Positions 34,902 to 44,098 of a stretch of 64,000 nt of DNA are shown one piece after another. How positions within the stretch are numbered: the first letter of the stretch is position 1; each line of letters opens with the position of its first letter. The notes beneath the pieces were generated by a model, which worked only from the letters and a program-made list of their open reading frames with translations, was not told where the DNA came from and searched no databases. Both the position numbers and the translations under genes were made by a program. This DNA is from Acidobacteriota bacterium (GTDB taxonomy: Bacteria; Acidobacteriota; Terriglobia; Terriglobales; Acidobacteriaceae): assembly GCA_021779935.1 (NCBI GenBank), contig JAJXZT010000048.1:140984-204983 (forward strand). Direction: 5' to 3'.

Positions 34902-35582
34902 GTGACCGAACAGATTGTTGTACTTGTTTCAGATGACCCATCATTTGCACCGGCAATTCTAAACAGCCGGGAGTTCCTCCGCATCCACCCGACAGTCACG
35001 GTCGTTTCGGGTGCCGGACCGTTCTCCTCATCGAAGAAAATAGATCTGGTCATAGTCGGACCACTCGGCTATCGCCCTGCAGAAGAGGTCATTCGGTCGC
35101 TTCAGGATGTTGCCCGCGCTGTCATTTGCCTGGTAAATACAACCAGCACCTCATTGATTGAGGACGGCCGGTTGCATGCCTTACCGGTTTTCCAATCGGA
35201 AGGTTGGGAGAGGGCATTGTGTACTCTGGCGGCGGAAACACTGCGTCGCCTTGATGTTGAAAATCGACTGCGGTTTGCCGAAGAATCTGCCCTCCACTCT
35301 GAGCAACGTGCCGTGCTGGGCACCTACATGATCGACGTGCGACACAGCATCAACAACGCTCTTACCTCGATTCTCGGCAACGTCGAACTCCTGTTGATGA
35401 ATCGCGAGGGAAGCGAAGCAGAAGATCGCGCACAACTTGAGACCATTCATGCAATGTCACTGAAAATGCACGAGATACTCTACCGGTTTTCTTCACTTGA
35501 GAATGAATTCCGCTTCGCGAGCAAGGCGTCTCAGTCTGAGATTGACGCCAGTTCGTGGGTGCCCATGCCGCGCCATGGCTAG
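34902..35582 (+). CDS. pseudo-receiver plus H-box protein without ATPase
   Basis: A 226-residue protein. Residues 1-110 look like a receiver (IVVLVSDDPSFAPAI, ...KIDLVIVGPLGYRPAEE), but the phospho-acceptor position is Gly (about 53). Residues about 115-205 form a helical segment with an H-box, VRHSINNALTSILGNVELL, with His at 148, resembling HisKA dimerisation domains of NtrB-like kinases. The protein stops before any ATP-binding domain. It could be a phosphotransfer or dimerisation adaptor for the neighbouring systems, or a decayed kinase. The start is GTG 34902, with GGGGT upstream. It sits between the activator gene and the second chemosensory operon and has its own -24/-12 candidate. Confidence 0.75.
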   Translation: MTEQIVVLVSDDPSFAPAILNSREFLRIHPTVTVVSGAGPFSSSKKIDLVIVGPLGYRPAEEVIRSLQDVARAVICLVNTTSTSLIEDGRLHALPVFQSEGWERALCTLAAETLRRLDVENRLRFAEESALHSEQRAVLGTYMIDVRHSINNALTSILGNVELLLMNREGSEAEDRAQLETIHAMSLKMHEILYRFSSLENEFRFASKASQSEIDASSWVPMPRHG

Positions 35583-35610
35583 ACTTCTGCCGACTTCATA
35601 AGTTCCAATT

Positions 35611-35636
35611 TGTCAATGACATGCATTTCATGACAT
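35611..35636. promoter_or_regulatory. ATGACAT direct repeat upstream of sigma-54 promoter
   Basis: ATGACAT occurs at 35616-35622 and 35630-35636, and TGTCA (35611-35615) forms an outer dyad with the second copy. It lies 25-50 bases upstream of the -24 element at 35660. It is a possible regulator site; which protein binds is unknown. Confidence 0.35.
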
Positions 35637-35659
35637 AACTATTCCCATCTACTTCGGGA

Positions 35660-35675
35660 TGGCGCGGTAATTGCT
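35660..35675 (+). promoter_or_regulatory. sigma-54 promoter, Pil-Chp-like operon
   Basis: TGGCGCGGTAATTGCT differs from the consensus TGGCACG-N4-TTGCW at only one position, with exact spacing. The predicted start point is about 35686, 19 bases ahead of GTG 35705, and the ribosome site AAGGA (35695-35699) falls in between. This is the best of the three candidates. Confidence 0.75.
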
Positions 35676-35704
35676 TTGCATACTGGTGGATATCAAGGAC
35701 GCGT

Positions 35705-36076
35705 GTGCCCGCCGTGAAAAAGATACTGATTGTCGATGACTCCGTGGCTGAGAGCAGGCTGATGCAGTCGTATCTGCAACAGGCGGGCTACTGGGCGGTC
35801 GTGCTTGGCGACCCAACCAGGCTTGAGCAGATGATCGATATGGAGCGGCCCCAATTGATTCTTCTCGATGTCGTGATGCCGACGCGGAACGGATTCCAGG
35901 CGTGTCGCGAGTTGAAGTCGAATACCGCGTACGGAATGATTCCGGTCGTCCTGGTTACGTCCAAGAGTTTGGATAGCGACAAGTTCTGGGGACGCCAGCA
36001 AGGGGCGGACGGGTACCTCGTTAAGCCTTTTACTCGCGAGCAGTTGCTGGGAGAAATACAACGGCTTCTTCACTAA
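35705..36076 (+). CDS. PilH/PilG-like response regulator
   Basis: A 123-residue receiver with an intact site (D11/D12 acidic pair, D55 in LILLDVVMP, T in LVTSKS, K in YLVKPFT). VTSKSLDSDKFWGRQQGADGYLVKPF is characteristic of PilH-type regulators of twitching/Chp systems (the W-G-x-x-Q-G-A block). The start is GTG 35705 with AAGGA 5 bases upstream. It is the first gene of the rightward operon. Confidence 0.88.
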   Translation: MPAVKKILIVDDSVAESRLMQSYLQQAGYWAVVLGDPTRLEQMIDMERPQLILLDVVMPTRNGFQACRELKSNTAYGMIPVVLVTSKSLDSDKFWGRQQGADGYLVKPFTREQLLGEIQRLLH

Positions 36077-36082
36077 GGTTGC

Positions 36083-36616
36083 ATGGCGGACGCTGAGAAC
36101 AATTCGGAGAGCATGGAGACGCAACGGGAAATGCCCATGGATGGCATTTCGTCGATACGGGAGCAGGCGCCGTCTTTGCCGGAACGTCAATACTGCATCT
36201 TTCGTGCAGGACGCGAGCGCTACTGTCTTCCGGTTCTCGATGTGGAAGAAGTTGTAGAGTGGCCGACGACAACGCGCGTGCCGCTCTCGCCCCCTTTTTT
36301 GATGGGTATTTTCAATCTGCGTGGCTCGATCGTACCGATCGTCGACATTGCATTCACGGATGTGCGTCGCGGTGACTTGTTGCCACGTCATGTCGTGGTG
36401 GCGTCGATGCATGAGGACGGCGAGGCATTGGACACACGTGTTGGTATCGCAGCCGATGAAGTGATCGGTACGTATTCGACTTCGGAACCGTTGTTGGTGG
36501 AGGAATCGCCGCGCGATGTTCCGCATTGCAATGGCATGTTGAGCCATCAGGATCGGCTTGCATTGGCGCTTGACTTGAAACGGCTGATACAGGTCTTTCC
36601 GATTCCGGTGATTTGA
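36083..36616 (+). CDS. CheW/PilI-like coupling protein
   Basis: A 177-residue CheW domain with an unusually long, polar N-terminal extension (1-35). Core signatures are CIFRAGRERYCLPVLDVEEVVEW and FLMGIFNLRGSIVPIVDIAF; DEVIGTYST follows. It follows the PilH-like gene by 6 bases. It is one of three CheW-type proteins in this operon and presumably couples the downstream MCP to the hybrid CheA. Confidence 0.9.
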   Translation: MADAENNSESMETQREMPMDGISSIREQAPSLPERQYCIFRAGRERYCLPVLDVEEVVEWPTTTRVPLSPPFLMGIFNLRGSIVPIVDIAFTDVRRGDLLPRHVVVASMHEDGEALDTRVGIAADEVIGTYSTSEPLLVEESPRDVPHCNGMLSHQDRLALALDLKRLIQVFPIPVI

Positions 36617-36659
36617 GGGTTGAGATGGAAAACTGTCGGGCGTTCCTCTGGGAGGCTTT

Positions 36660-38084
36660 ATGAAGGGTCGTCTGAATTCGACGATTGCCGTGCTGGTAAT
36701 CGTGAATTTTGTAGCGCTGTTTGTGGCGCTTGTGTTGGGGTACATGGCCGGACAGAAGTCCGGAGGACTGTCCCTGGTTGACCTCGGCGCGCTCTCGTAT
36801 CCCGCTGGGGTACGGCTATTGGGCGGGGCAGCCGTGGCACTTGTAGCCGGACTATTCGTCTGGTTCCGGCTCAACAACAAGGTCGCGGTTCCTGTCCGGG
36901 AACTTGCCGAAGTCTCCGAAAAGCTCAGTGCTGGCGACTATTCCGCGCGGGTTGCCACCAAGTCCGAGGATGACTTTGGCTACATTGCCGAGAACCTGAA
37001 CCAGGCGGCGGAAGCCGCTTCGCGTGCAGCGGTGAACCAGGAAGCGCAGGAGAACCTGCAGCGCAGCGTGACTGAGTTCCTCACCATCGTCAGCCAGATC
37101 GCTCGCGGCGACCTCACGTTGCGCGGGCAGGTCACCAACGACACGCTTGGCAATGTTGTCGACTCTGTGAACTACATGCTCGACAACTTCACCAAGGTGC
37201 TTGAACGCGTGCGCAAGGCTGCTATCGATGTGTCGACCAGTGCCAACGAAATCCTCGTGGCCTCGGAAGAGATGGCACACGGCGCCTCGCAGCAGGACCA
37301 GGAAATCACCAACACTTCGTCGGCCGTGGAAGAGCTCACGGTTTCCATGAAGCAGGTGTCGAACAACGCCGAGGCCAGCGCCGAGGCTGCGCGTCGTGCG
37401 CTCGACGCCGCCGAGCAGGGAAACCGCTCCGTTCGCGACACTCTGGAAGGCATGCAGCGCATTCGCGCTTCCGTGCAGGCCACCGGAAAGAAAATCAAGT
37501 CGCTTGGCGACCGCTCGCTGGAGATCAGCGAAATCATCAACGTGATTAACGACATCACCGAGCAGACCAACTTGCTCGCGCTGAATGCTGCCATCGAGGC
37601 TGCTCGAGCCGGTGAAGCGGGCCGCGGTTTTGCCGTGGTCGCTGATGAAGTCCGCAAGCTGGCTGAGCACTCCCGCACCGCCACCAAGGACATTGCGGCG
37701 TTGATCAAGGCGATCCAGGCCGAAACGAACGAGGCCGTGGTCGTGATGGAAGAAGGCACACGCGAGGTGGAAGTCGGAGCCCGGCTCGCCGACCAGGCCG
37801 GCCGCGCTCTGGAGGCAATTTCCAGCGTCGTCCGTCAGTCCGCGGAACTGGTGCAGGAAATCTCGCTTGCTTCCAAGCAACAGGTGCGCGGTACGGAAGG
37901 CGTGGCAAACGCCATGCAGATTATCTCCAACATTACGCGACAGACTTCGCAGGGTGCTCGCCAGACGGCACATACAGTGGAAGAGATGGTGAAGCTCTCC
38001 GAGCAGTTGAATGAGGCGCTTTCGCAGTTCCGTATTGCGACGTCGAATTCCAAGGATTCGGTGGCCAGTGTGGGCCGCTCGTAG
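36660..38084 (+). CDS. PilJ-like chemoreceptor without periplasmic sensor
   Basis: A 474-residue MCP. Membrane helices at about 8-30 and 50-70 are joined by only about 20 residues, so there is no periplasmic ligand domain. HAMP follows (about 71-125; [22 protein letters not shown]) and a second HAMP-like segment (about 130-180), then the signalling hairpin with the tip [25 protein letters not shown]. The C-terminus has no CheR-tethering pentapeptide. Signal input must be membrane-borne, cytoplasmic or through a partner, as for PilJ-type receptors that follow pili or surface contact. Confidence 0.92.
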   Translation: MKGRLNSTIAVLVIVNFVALFVALVLGYMAGQKSGGLSLVDLGALSYPAGVRLLGGAAVALVAGLFVWFRLNNKVAVPVRELAEVSEKLSAGDYSARVATKSEDDFGYIAENLNQAAEAASRAAVNQEAQENLQRSVTEFLTIVSQIARGDLTLRGQVTNDTLGNVVDSVNYMLDNFTKVLERVRKAAIDVSTSANEILVASEEMAHGASQQDQEITNTSSAVEELTVSMKQVSNNAEASAEAARRALDAAEQGNRSVRDTLEGMQRIRASVQATGKKIKSLGDRSLEISEIINVINDITEQTNLLALNAAIEAARAGEAGRGFAVVADEVRKLAEHSRTATKDIAALIKAIQAETNEAVVVMEEGTREVEVGARLADQAGRALEAISSVVRQSAELVQEISLASKQQVRGTEGVANAMQIISNITRQTSQGARQTAHTVEEMVKLSEQLNEALSQFRIATSNSKDSVASVGRS

Positions 38085-38106
38085 CTGACGGAAATTCAGG
38101 ACTGGG

Positions 38107-38988
38107 ATGGGTGACAAGATCGACAATCCGGTTGTGACCGAGCACGAACTTTCCGAGTTGCGCTCCCTTATCGAGACGCGCTCCGGAATTTTGTTCGATA
38201 ACTCGCGTCACCGTTTCCTCTCTTCGCGTGTCGCCGAATACATGCAAAGACGGAGCCTCACTCGGGGTGCGGACCTCCTGCGATTGATCACCAGCTCCAA
38301 CGTTGAATATGAATCGTTGCTCGAACGATTGCTGACGCAGGAAACACGTTTCTATCGTTATCCAGAGATGTTCAGCGCCTTTGAACGCAAGGTCCTTCCG
38401 GAAATGCACATGAAGAAATTCTGGGAGAACCCGCGCACCTTGCGCATCTGGAGCGCGGGCTGCGCCACCGGCGAAGAGCCTTACACCATCGCGATGAGTA
38501 TCTGCGAGACGCTGGAGTTTGCCGAGGCCTGGAACGTCAGTATCCTTGCCACCGATGTAAGCCGCGAAGCGCTGCAGAGCGCGGAGCGCGGCGTCTATAC
38601 GCGGCGGGCCGTGGAAGGGCTTACTCCGCATCAGGTCGAGACCTATTTCCTTCGCGTGGGCGAGCAATACATGGTCAAGCCCAAGATTCGCAACATGGTC
38701 TCCTTCGCTCCCATGAATCTCGCGCAGACCGTGTACATGGGCCGCTTTGACTGCATCTTCTGCATGAACGTGCTGATCTATTTTTCTGACCAGCGGCGCG
38801 CCGCCCTGATCCAGCGCTTCTACGAATATCTGGAGCCCGGCGGTTATCTCTTTCTTGGACACGCAGAGTCCGCGGCCAATGCACAGGTTAAGTTCAACCA
38901 AGTGATGCATGACGGTGCGCGCCTGTTGCAGAAGCCGCTTGGAATGCCGGGCCCGCACGCCTTCGCTGCAACGGAGGCCACGCCATGA
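38107..38988 (+). CDS. cheR: chemoreceptor methyltransferase CheR (second copy)
   Basis: A 293-residue CheR with the N-terminal helical domain (about 10-90) and the SAM-binding domain: RIWSAGCATGEEPYTIAM (about 115-132), ILATDVSREALQSAERGVY and DCIFCMNVLIYFSDQRRAALI. It is only moderately similar to the CheR of the leftward operon, so the two arose by ancient divergence and not recent duplication. It overlaps the hybrid cheA by ATGA. Confidence 0.93.
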   Translation: MGDKIDNPVVTEHELSELRSLIETRSGILFDNSRHRFLSSRVAEYMQRRSLTRGADLLRLITSSNVEYESLLERLLTQETRFYRYPEMFSAFERKVLPEMHMKKFWENPRTLRIWSAGCATGEEPYTIAMSICETLEFAEAWNVSILATDVSREALQSAERGVYTRRAVEGLTPHQVETYFLRVGEQYMVKPKIRNMVSFAPMNLAQTVYMGRFDCIFCMNVLIYFSDQRRAALIQRFYEYLEPGGYLFLGHAESAANAQVKFNQVMHDGARLLQKPLGMPGPHAFAATEATP

Positions 38989-41900
38989 GCGCACCCGGAG
39001 CGGAGTTTGTTGAGCTCTTTCTGCAGGAGGCGTCCGAGCACCTTCAGTTCCTCCGCGAGTATTCGGGCATTCTTCAGGATCCTTATCCGGCCACGGAAGA
39101 TATTGAGCGGCTGTTTGTCGCCGCGCACGGCATCGCGGGTACGGCCGGAACGTACGGATATAAGCTCTTTTCAGAAGTAGCCAGCAAGGTCGCGCACATC
39201 TTCCAGTACGCAATGAATGCGACCATCGGTCCTGAAACTTCCGGGCCGATTGTCGAATTCATTTACGAAGCGATTGCCGTTCTGGAGTCCGATCTGCTGA
39301 TGGTGGCGAGCAATGCAACCGAGGCGGAAGAAGACATTGCGGCCTTCAAGCAGAAGTACCCATTTGCATTTCAAGAGCAGCATGCGCGCGCCGCGGTTGC
39401 CGAGCCGGAGCAGGTTCCGCCCGCATCTGCGGAGATTGCCAGCGAGGAAACCAAAGCGCCGGCCGCGCCAGTCGAAGTTGAGCTGCCCGTGGAAGAAGAG
39501 CCCGACCTTCCACCCGATCCCGAAGTCGCCGCGGAGATTCTGGAGTTCTTTGTCCCAGAGGTGGAGGAACATCTTCAGGCCGTTACCGAATCTCTTCTGC
39601 ATCTGGAAGCGAGCCCGAACCCTGAAGACGTGCATCGACTTTTCCGCGCGATGCACACTATCAAGGGCGCGGCTGCACAAGTTGGACTCCACCGCATCGC
39701 TTCCGTCGCGCATCGCGCCGAAGATCTCCTCGGCAGATTGCGTGATGGTGAACTCAGCCCGAACGGAAGCATTGTAGATGTCTGTCTCGAATCCATCGAC
39801 ATCCTGAAGAAGTTGCTCTACCGGCAGTGGACTGACGACGCATCGTTCCAGAAGGCCGCCAAGCAGCTTTCACGCAAGATACAGCAGATGATGACGATGG
39901 CCGCTACTATGGAAGCCGCACCGGCTCCGCCCGAGTCCATCGTTGCAGAGGTGCTCTCGCCGGCTGTTTCCGAAACGCCTGTCCAGGCCGCACCGGAAGC
40001 TATTTCCGAAACGTCGCGCTCCGCCGTCACAGAGACCGCGGAAGAGCAACCGGCCGGATCTTCTGCGTTACGCGAACCCGGAACCGTCCCGCAGTCGAAG
40101 TCGGTACGCATCGCTCTCGAGCGCCTTGACCGCATGATGAATGCGGTTGGCGAATTGGTGATCAATCGCACCCGCATGCTCGGTCGCCTTGCGGAACTTG
40201 AGCAGCTTGCCGACGTGCTGAACTTCTCCAAGGCTCGGATGAGCGACAAGATCGCCGAGTTTCAGGAGAAGTACGAATTCAGCCGCATTACCTCTACGAA
40301 CCGTCGCGCTCCAGCACCGCAGGATTTTGCCGATTCAATGAGTGGTGTGGACTATCCCTTCCGCACCGGTTATTCAAGCTACTCTCGTTCTTTCGACCAT
40401 TCGCTTGCTGAGTTCAGCGAGCTTGAAATGGATCGTTATGACGACTTCGGAATCCTTTCCCGTTCGCTAACGGAAATTTCCGCGGACATCACCGAGGTTC
40501 TCACTCAGCTCGACACGTTTGTCCGGCGTGTAGACACGGATATCGACGAGTTCACCAAACTTGCCCATCGCCTGCAGGACGAGATCACGCAGGCGCGAAT
40601 GGTGCCCATCGGCAACCTCTACACTCGTATTGCACGGACCGTACGGGATGCCGCGAAGGCTGCGAACAAAAACGTCGAGCTCGTACTTGCCGGTGCAGAG
40701 ACTGAACTCGACAACAACATCATTCAACAGATTGCTGATCCGCTTCTTCACCTCGTGCGCAACGCGGTCGCCCACGGCATCGAACGCAACGACGAACGCT
40801 ATGAAGCGGGCAAGCCGGACAAGGGCACCATCGCTGTCCGCGCATATCATCGCGGCAACCACATTTACATTGAAGTCGAAGACGACGGGCGCGGTGTCGA
40901 TTACGAAAAGGTTCGCGCCGCCGCCGTGCAATCCGGAACGTACAGCGCCGAGGATGCGGCTCGCCTCAACGAACGCCAGCTTCTCGATCTCCTGTTCCTT
41001 CCCGGTTTCTCCACCGCGCCGCGCAAGACGGAACTCGCGGGACGCGGCGTGGGCCTTGACGTCGTCAAGGCAAATATCAGCGCTCTGAACGCCGAGATCG
41101 AAATCGAAACGCAGAAGAGCGTCGGCACTCGATTCACGCTCAAGGTGCCACTGACGCTCATCATTTCGCAAGCGCTGTTTGTGCGCTGCGGCACTGCCAC
41201 GTTTGCCTTCCCTCTGGCGTTTGTCGAAGAAATCCGCCGCATCCGCGAGAGCGAGATGGAAGAAATCGGCGGCAAGCTGCTGACAAAAGTTCGCGACGTC
41301 GTTACCGAAGTCGTTCGTCTCGACGAACACCTTGGACTTGAGCGCGTGGAACCGGTGAATGGTTGGTATCGTCTCGTGCTCGTCAATATCGCCGGCAGAC
41401 AGGTCGGCGTCGTCGTGGAGGAAGTTCTTCGCAAGGACGAAATTGTCATCAAGAGTCTTGGCGGCTATCTGCGAAATTACAAGCTATTCCCCGGTGCAAC
41501 GATCGCGCCTGATGGCACGCTGATCCTGCTGATCGACCTCAATCGCCTGATCGCCGGTGAATCCATCGAGCGCCGTCCCCTGATGACCAATGCCAATGCG
41601 GCGCGAATCTTCTCTCCCGGTGCGGTCGCGCTTGCTGCTGGAGAAATTCCCGAGTCCGCAATTGATGAGGTTGCAAGAGAGAAGGTTGTCGTCCTGGCCG
41701 ACGATTCCATCAGCGTGCGCAAGTTCGTGGGGCGCATGCTGGAGAAAGCCGGCTATCGCGTCAAGTTGGCTTCCGACGGTTTGGAGGCACTGGAAATCAT
41801 TGGGCAGGCGGGATGCGACCTGGTTGTTACCGATCTCGAAATGCCACGTACCAATGGTTACGAATTAATGTTGCATCTTCGCCAGGCGCCTGCCACTCGA

Positions 41901-42080
41901 CACATTCCAGTGATGGTTGTGACCTCTCGCGCCGGCGAGAAGCATCGCGACCGTGCAATGAAGGAAGGCGCCGTGGCCTTCATGGTCAAGCCAGTACAGG
42001 AAGATCAGTTTGTGGCGGAAGTGGCGCAGTTGATCGGTGGTACGGGAAAACATTCTGCTCCGAGTGAAGTGCAGCGGTAA
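38985..42080 (+). CDS. cheA: hybrid CheA with two HPt domains and a receiver
   Basis: A 1031-residue ChpA-like kinase. HPt1 is at 1-115 with His 48 in AAHGIAGTAGTYG, where the usual Lys is Ala. HPt2 is at about 180-300 with His 224 in MHTIKGAAAQVG (canonical). A proline/alanine-rich linker (about 300-370) is followed by dimerisation helices, then ATPase with LVRNAVAHGIERND, VEDDGRGVDYEKVR and GRGVGLDVVKAN. A CheW-like domain is at about 715-850 and a C-terminal receiver at about 895-1020 with D950 in VVTDLEMPRTNG. The receiver can act as sink or relay within the array. Confidence 0.93.
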   Translation: MSAPGAEFVELFLQEASEHLQFLREYSGILQDPYPATEDIERLFVAAHGIAGTAGTYGYKLFSEVASKVAHIFQYAMNATIGPETSGPIVEFIYEAIAVLESDLLMVASNATEAEEDIAAFKQKYPFAFQEQHARAAVAEPEQVPPASAEIASEETKAPAAPVEVELPVEEEPDLPPDPEVAAEILEFFVPEVEEHLQAVTESLLHLEASPNPEDVHRLFRAMHTIKGAAAQVGLHRIASVAHRAEDLLGRLRDGELSPNGSIVDVCLESIDILKKLLYRQWTDDASFQKAAKQLSRKIQQMMTMAATMEAAPAPPESIVAEVLSPAVSETPVQAAPEAISETSRSAVTETAEEQPAGSSALREPGTVPQSKSVRIALERLDRMMNAVGELVINRTRMLGRLAELEQLADVLNFSKARMSDKIAEFQEKYEFSRITSTNRRAPAPQDFADSMSGVDYPFRTGYSSYSRSFDHSLAEFSELEMDRYDDFGILSRSLTEISADITEVLTQLDTFVRRVDTDIDEFTKLAHRLQDEITQARMVPIGNLYTRIARTVRDAAKAANKNVELVLAGAETELDNNIIQQIADPLLHLVRNAVAHGIERNDERYEAGKPDKGTIAVRAYHRGNHIYIEVEDDGRGVDYEKVRAAAVQSGTYSAEDAARLNERQLLDLLFLPGFSTAPRKTELAGRGVGLDVVKANISALNAEIEIETQKSVGTRFTLKVPLTLIISQALFVRCGTATFAFPLAFVEEIRRIRESEMEEIGGKLLTKVRDVVTEVVRLDEHLGLERVEPVNGWYRLVLVNIAGRQVGVVVEEVLRKDEIVIKSLGGYLRNYKLFPGATIAPDGTLILLIDLNRLIAGESIERRPLMTNANAARIFSPGAVALAAGEIPESAIDEVAREKVVVLADDSISVRKFVGRMLEKAGYRVKLASDGLEALEIIGQAGCDLVVTDLEMPRTNGYELMLHLRQAPATRHIPVMVVTSRAGEKHRDRAMKEGAVAFMVKPVQEDQFVAEVAQLIGGTGKHSAPSEVQR

Positions 42081-42087
42081 AGAGGAT

Positions 42088-43224
42088 ATGACCGAAGGCT
42101 CCAAAATCCGTGTTTTGATCGCCGACGATTCGGCGTTCATGCGGAAGGTTCTGCTAAGCATTCTCTCGGCGGATCCTCAGATCGACATTGTGGGAGAAGC
42201 ACGCGATGGAGTCGAAGCCGTGTCGAAAGCGGAAAGTCTTCATCCCGATGTCATCACGATGGACATCAACATGCCGCACATGGACGGCTTGAAGGCAACC
42301 GAAGTCATCATGTCGACGAAGCCTCGGCCGGTTGTCGTTGTCAGCTCGGAGTCGCGTGACGGTGCGGAAGTGACGCTGAAGGCACTTGAACTGGGAGCAA
42401 TCGATTTTGTGACGAAGCCGTCCAGTGGTATCGATCTCGACATGAACACCGTGCGCGAAGAACTCGTGCGCAAAGTGAAGGTTGCGTCGAAGGTTCGCGT
42501 CGTGCGGACGGCGGCGCGCATCGCAACCCAGGCTCATCGTCCGACTGAGCCTGCAATGCCTTTTCCTGCGCCGCAGCGCTCCAGCGGATTGTCTGCATCG
42601 TCCGGGAACGAAGCTCAGAAGCCGGGTGGAAAATTTCCAATCGTAGTGCTGGCGGCGTCTACCGGCGGCCCGGCCACTCTCATGCAGCTTATGCCGCTGT
42701 TCCCGAAGAATTTTCCGGGATCGGTGCTGATCGTGCAACATATGCCTGGAAGCTATACTTCACAATTCAGTGAACAACTCGCAGGCGTGTCGTCAATTCG
42801 TATTTCAGAGGCGAGTCCGGGCGAGGTCATTCAGAGCGGCTGCGCGTATGTATGTCCCGGCTCGCATCATCTGCGACTCTCTACCGCTGGACGCATCACG
42901 CTGGACGATGGGCCGCGGATCAACGGTTATCGCCCCTGCGCCGACGTAACACTCGAGGCTGTTGCGGCCTACGCCGGACCAATGGCCGTCAGCGTAGTGC
43001 TCACCGGCATGGGCAATGACGGGTCGCGCGGAGTACAGGCGATCAAGCAAGCGAACGGCCATGTCATTGCACAGGATGAGGCAAGTTCAATCATTTTTGG
43101 CATGCCCGCGGAAGCCATCAGGACAGGCAGTGTCGATCAGGTTGTGTCGCTGGACCAGGTTTATCCTACGATTGAGAAGCGCGTGCTTTACGTTTTGGGC
43201 GCCGCGCGGGTTGGCGCTTTATGA
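42088..43224 (+). CDS. cheB: chemotaxis methylesterase CheB (second copy)
   Basis: A 378-residue CheB starting at ATG 42088 (AGAGGA directly upstream), 7 bases after the hybrid CheA. Receiver with D59 in ITMDINMPHMDG, a proline-rich linker (about 150-185), and a methylesterase domain with Ser in VLAASTGGPATL, His in VQHMPGSYT and Asp in GMGNDGSRGV. It overlaps the next CheW gene by 4 bases. It demethylates the PilJ-like receptor. Confidence 0.93.
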   Translation: MTEGSKIRVLIADDSAFMRKVLLSILSADPQIDIVGEARDGVEAVSKAESLHPDVITMDINMPHMDGLKATEVIMSTKPRPVVVVSSESRDGAEVTLKALELGAIDFVTKPSSGIDLDMNTVREELVRKVKVASKVRVVRTAARIATQAHRPTEPAMPFPAPQRSSGLSASSGNEAQKPGGKFPIVVLAASTGGPATLMQLMPLFPKNFPGSVLIVQHMPGSYTSQFSEQLAGVSSIRISEASPGEVIQSGCAYVCPGSHHLRLSTAGRITLDDGPRINGYRPCADVTLEAVAAYAGPMAVSVVLTGMGNDGSRGVQAIKQANGHVIAQDEASSIIFGMPAEAIRTGSVDQVVSLDQVYPTIEKRVLYVLGAARVGAL

Positions 43225-43655
43225 ACAGCTCTGCGAAACGCGCCGCTGCGCCGCCACCGGGTTTGCCTGTCATACTCTTTACGGTGGGCGAATTTACGAT
43301 GGGAGTACCGGCGCGGGAGGTTGACGAAGCGTGCGATGCGCGCTCCAGTCATGCGTGGAACGGACAAGACGCGATCGTAGTCGACACGCGCGAATTTTTT
43401 CATACGGATACCGGCGGCCATCCAAAGTATCTTGTGTTGCACGCGGCACCGGTCGCGCTGGCCGTGGACTCCATTAGTCGCATCGCGGAGGTTGGAGAGA
43501 TTCTTCCGCTACCGCGCGCGTTTACCGGACATGAGCGGAGATGGTATCGCGGCCTTGCCCTTATAAACGGTGAAGTTGTGCCGGTCCTGAACACTGCGGT
43601 GTTTCATCCGGCTGGATGGAAGCGTCAGGTCGACGGTGTTTCGGTGAATCGATGA
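43221..43655 (+). CDS. divergent CheW-like protein
   Basis: A 144-residue, diverged CheW domain: LFTVGEFTMGVPAREVDEACD at the N-terminus, DAIVVDTREFF and a C-terminal GLALINGEVVPVLNTAVF. The central N-L-R-G hairpin of CheW is missing, so receptor or kinase contacts are probably altered. It is coupled by 4-base overlaps to CheB before and the next CheW-like gene after. Confidence 0.75.
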   Translation: MNSSAKRAAAPPPGLPVILFTVGEFTMGVPAREVDEACDARSSHAWNGQDAIVVDTREFFHTDTGGHPKYLVLHAAPVALAVDSISRIAEVGEILPLPRAFTGHERRWYRGLALINGEVVPVLNTAVFHPAGWKRQVDGVSVNR

Positions 43656-44098
43656 GTTCGGAAAAACAATTCGTAGTCTTTCCGGTAGGTGTGCGGATGT
43701 TTGCGCTTCCCGCCGGAGTCGTCGCCGAATTGGCTCGCCCCGATCGCCTCCACCGTTTTCCGCATACCACCCCGGCGGTGCAGGGAGTTCTCGCGCGCAA
43801 TGGACGCATTGTGCCCGTCTATGATTTCGGGTCGGCATTGCTCCGCAAGCATGGCGAAAAGCATCGTTACTACTTACTGGTGAAAACCCCACGGGGATCT
43901 GCCGGAGACCTCATTGCCTTGCCGGTCAGCGGTGAATGCGAACTTGTGGAGTGCGGCCCGGAGCCACGCTCCAGTCCGCTCCCGCCGTACGTGAGTGACG
44001 TGTTGACCGTGCACGGCAGTATGGTGGAAGTGCTCGACCTGGAGAAACTTATCGCCGCTGTTTCATCTGTGCGCGATAGCAAGGAGGCGACTGCGTGA
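43652..44098 (+). CDS. CheW-like protein (ChpC-type)
   Basis: A 148-residue CheW domain starting at ATG 43652, which overlaps the previous stop. It shows QFVVFPVGVRMFALPAGVVAELARP, GVLARNGRIVPVYDFGSALL and VLTVHGSMVEVLDLEKLI. The G-V-L-x-R-N-G-R-I-V-P hairpin is intact, unlike in the preceding gene. Two adjacent CheW-like genes suggest a mixed baseplate, with one copy possibly competitive. Confidence 0.82.
   Translation: MSSEKQFVVFPVGVRMFALPAGVVAELARPDRLHRFPHTTPAVQGVLARNGRIVPVYDFGSALLRKHGEKHRYYLLVKTPRGSAGDLIALPVSGECELVECGPEPRSSPLPPYVSDVLTVHGSMVEVLDLEKLIAAVSSVRDSKEATA

Noticed and set aside
34902..35582. Calling the H-box protein a complete histidine kinase
   Set aside because: No N, G1 or G2 ATP-binding boxes follow the H-box before the stop codon.
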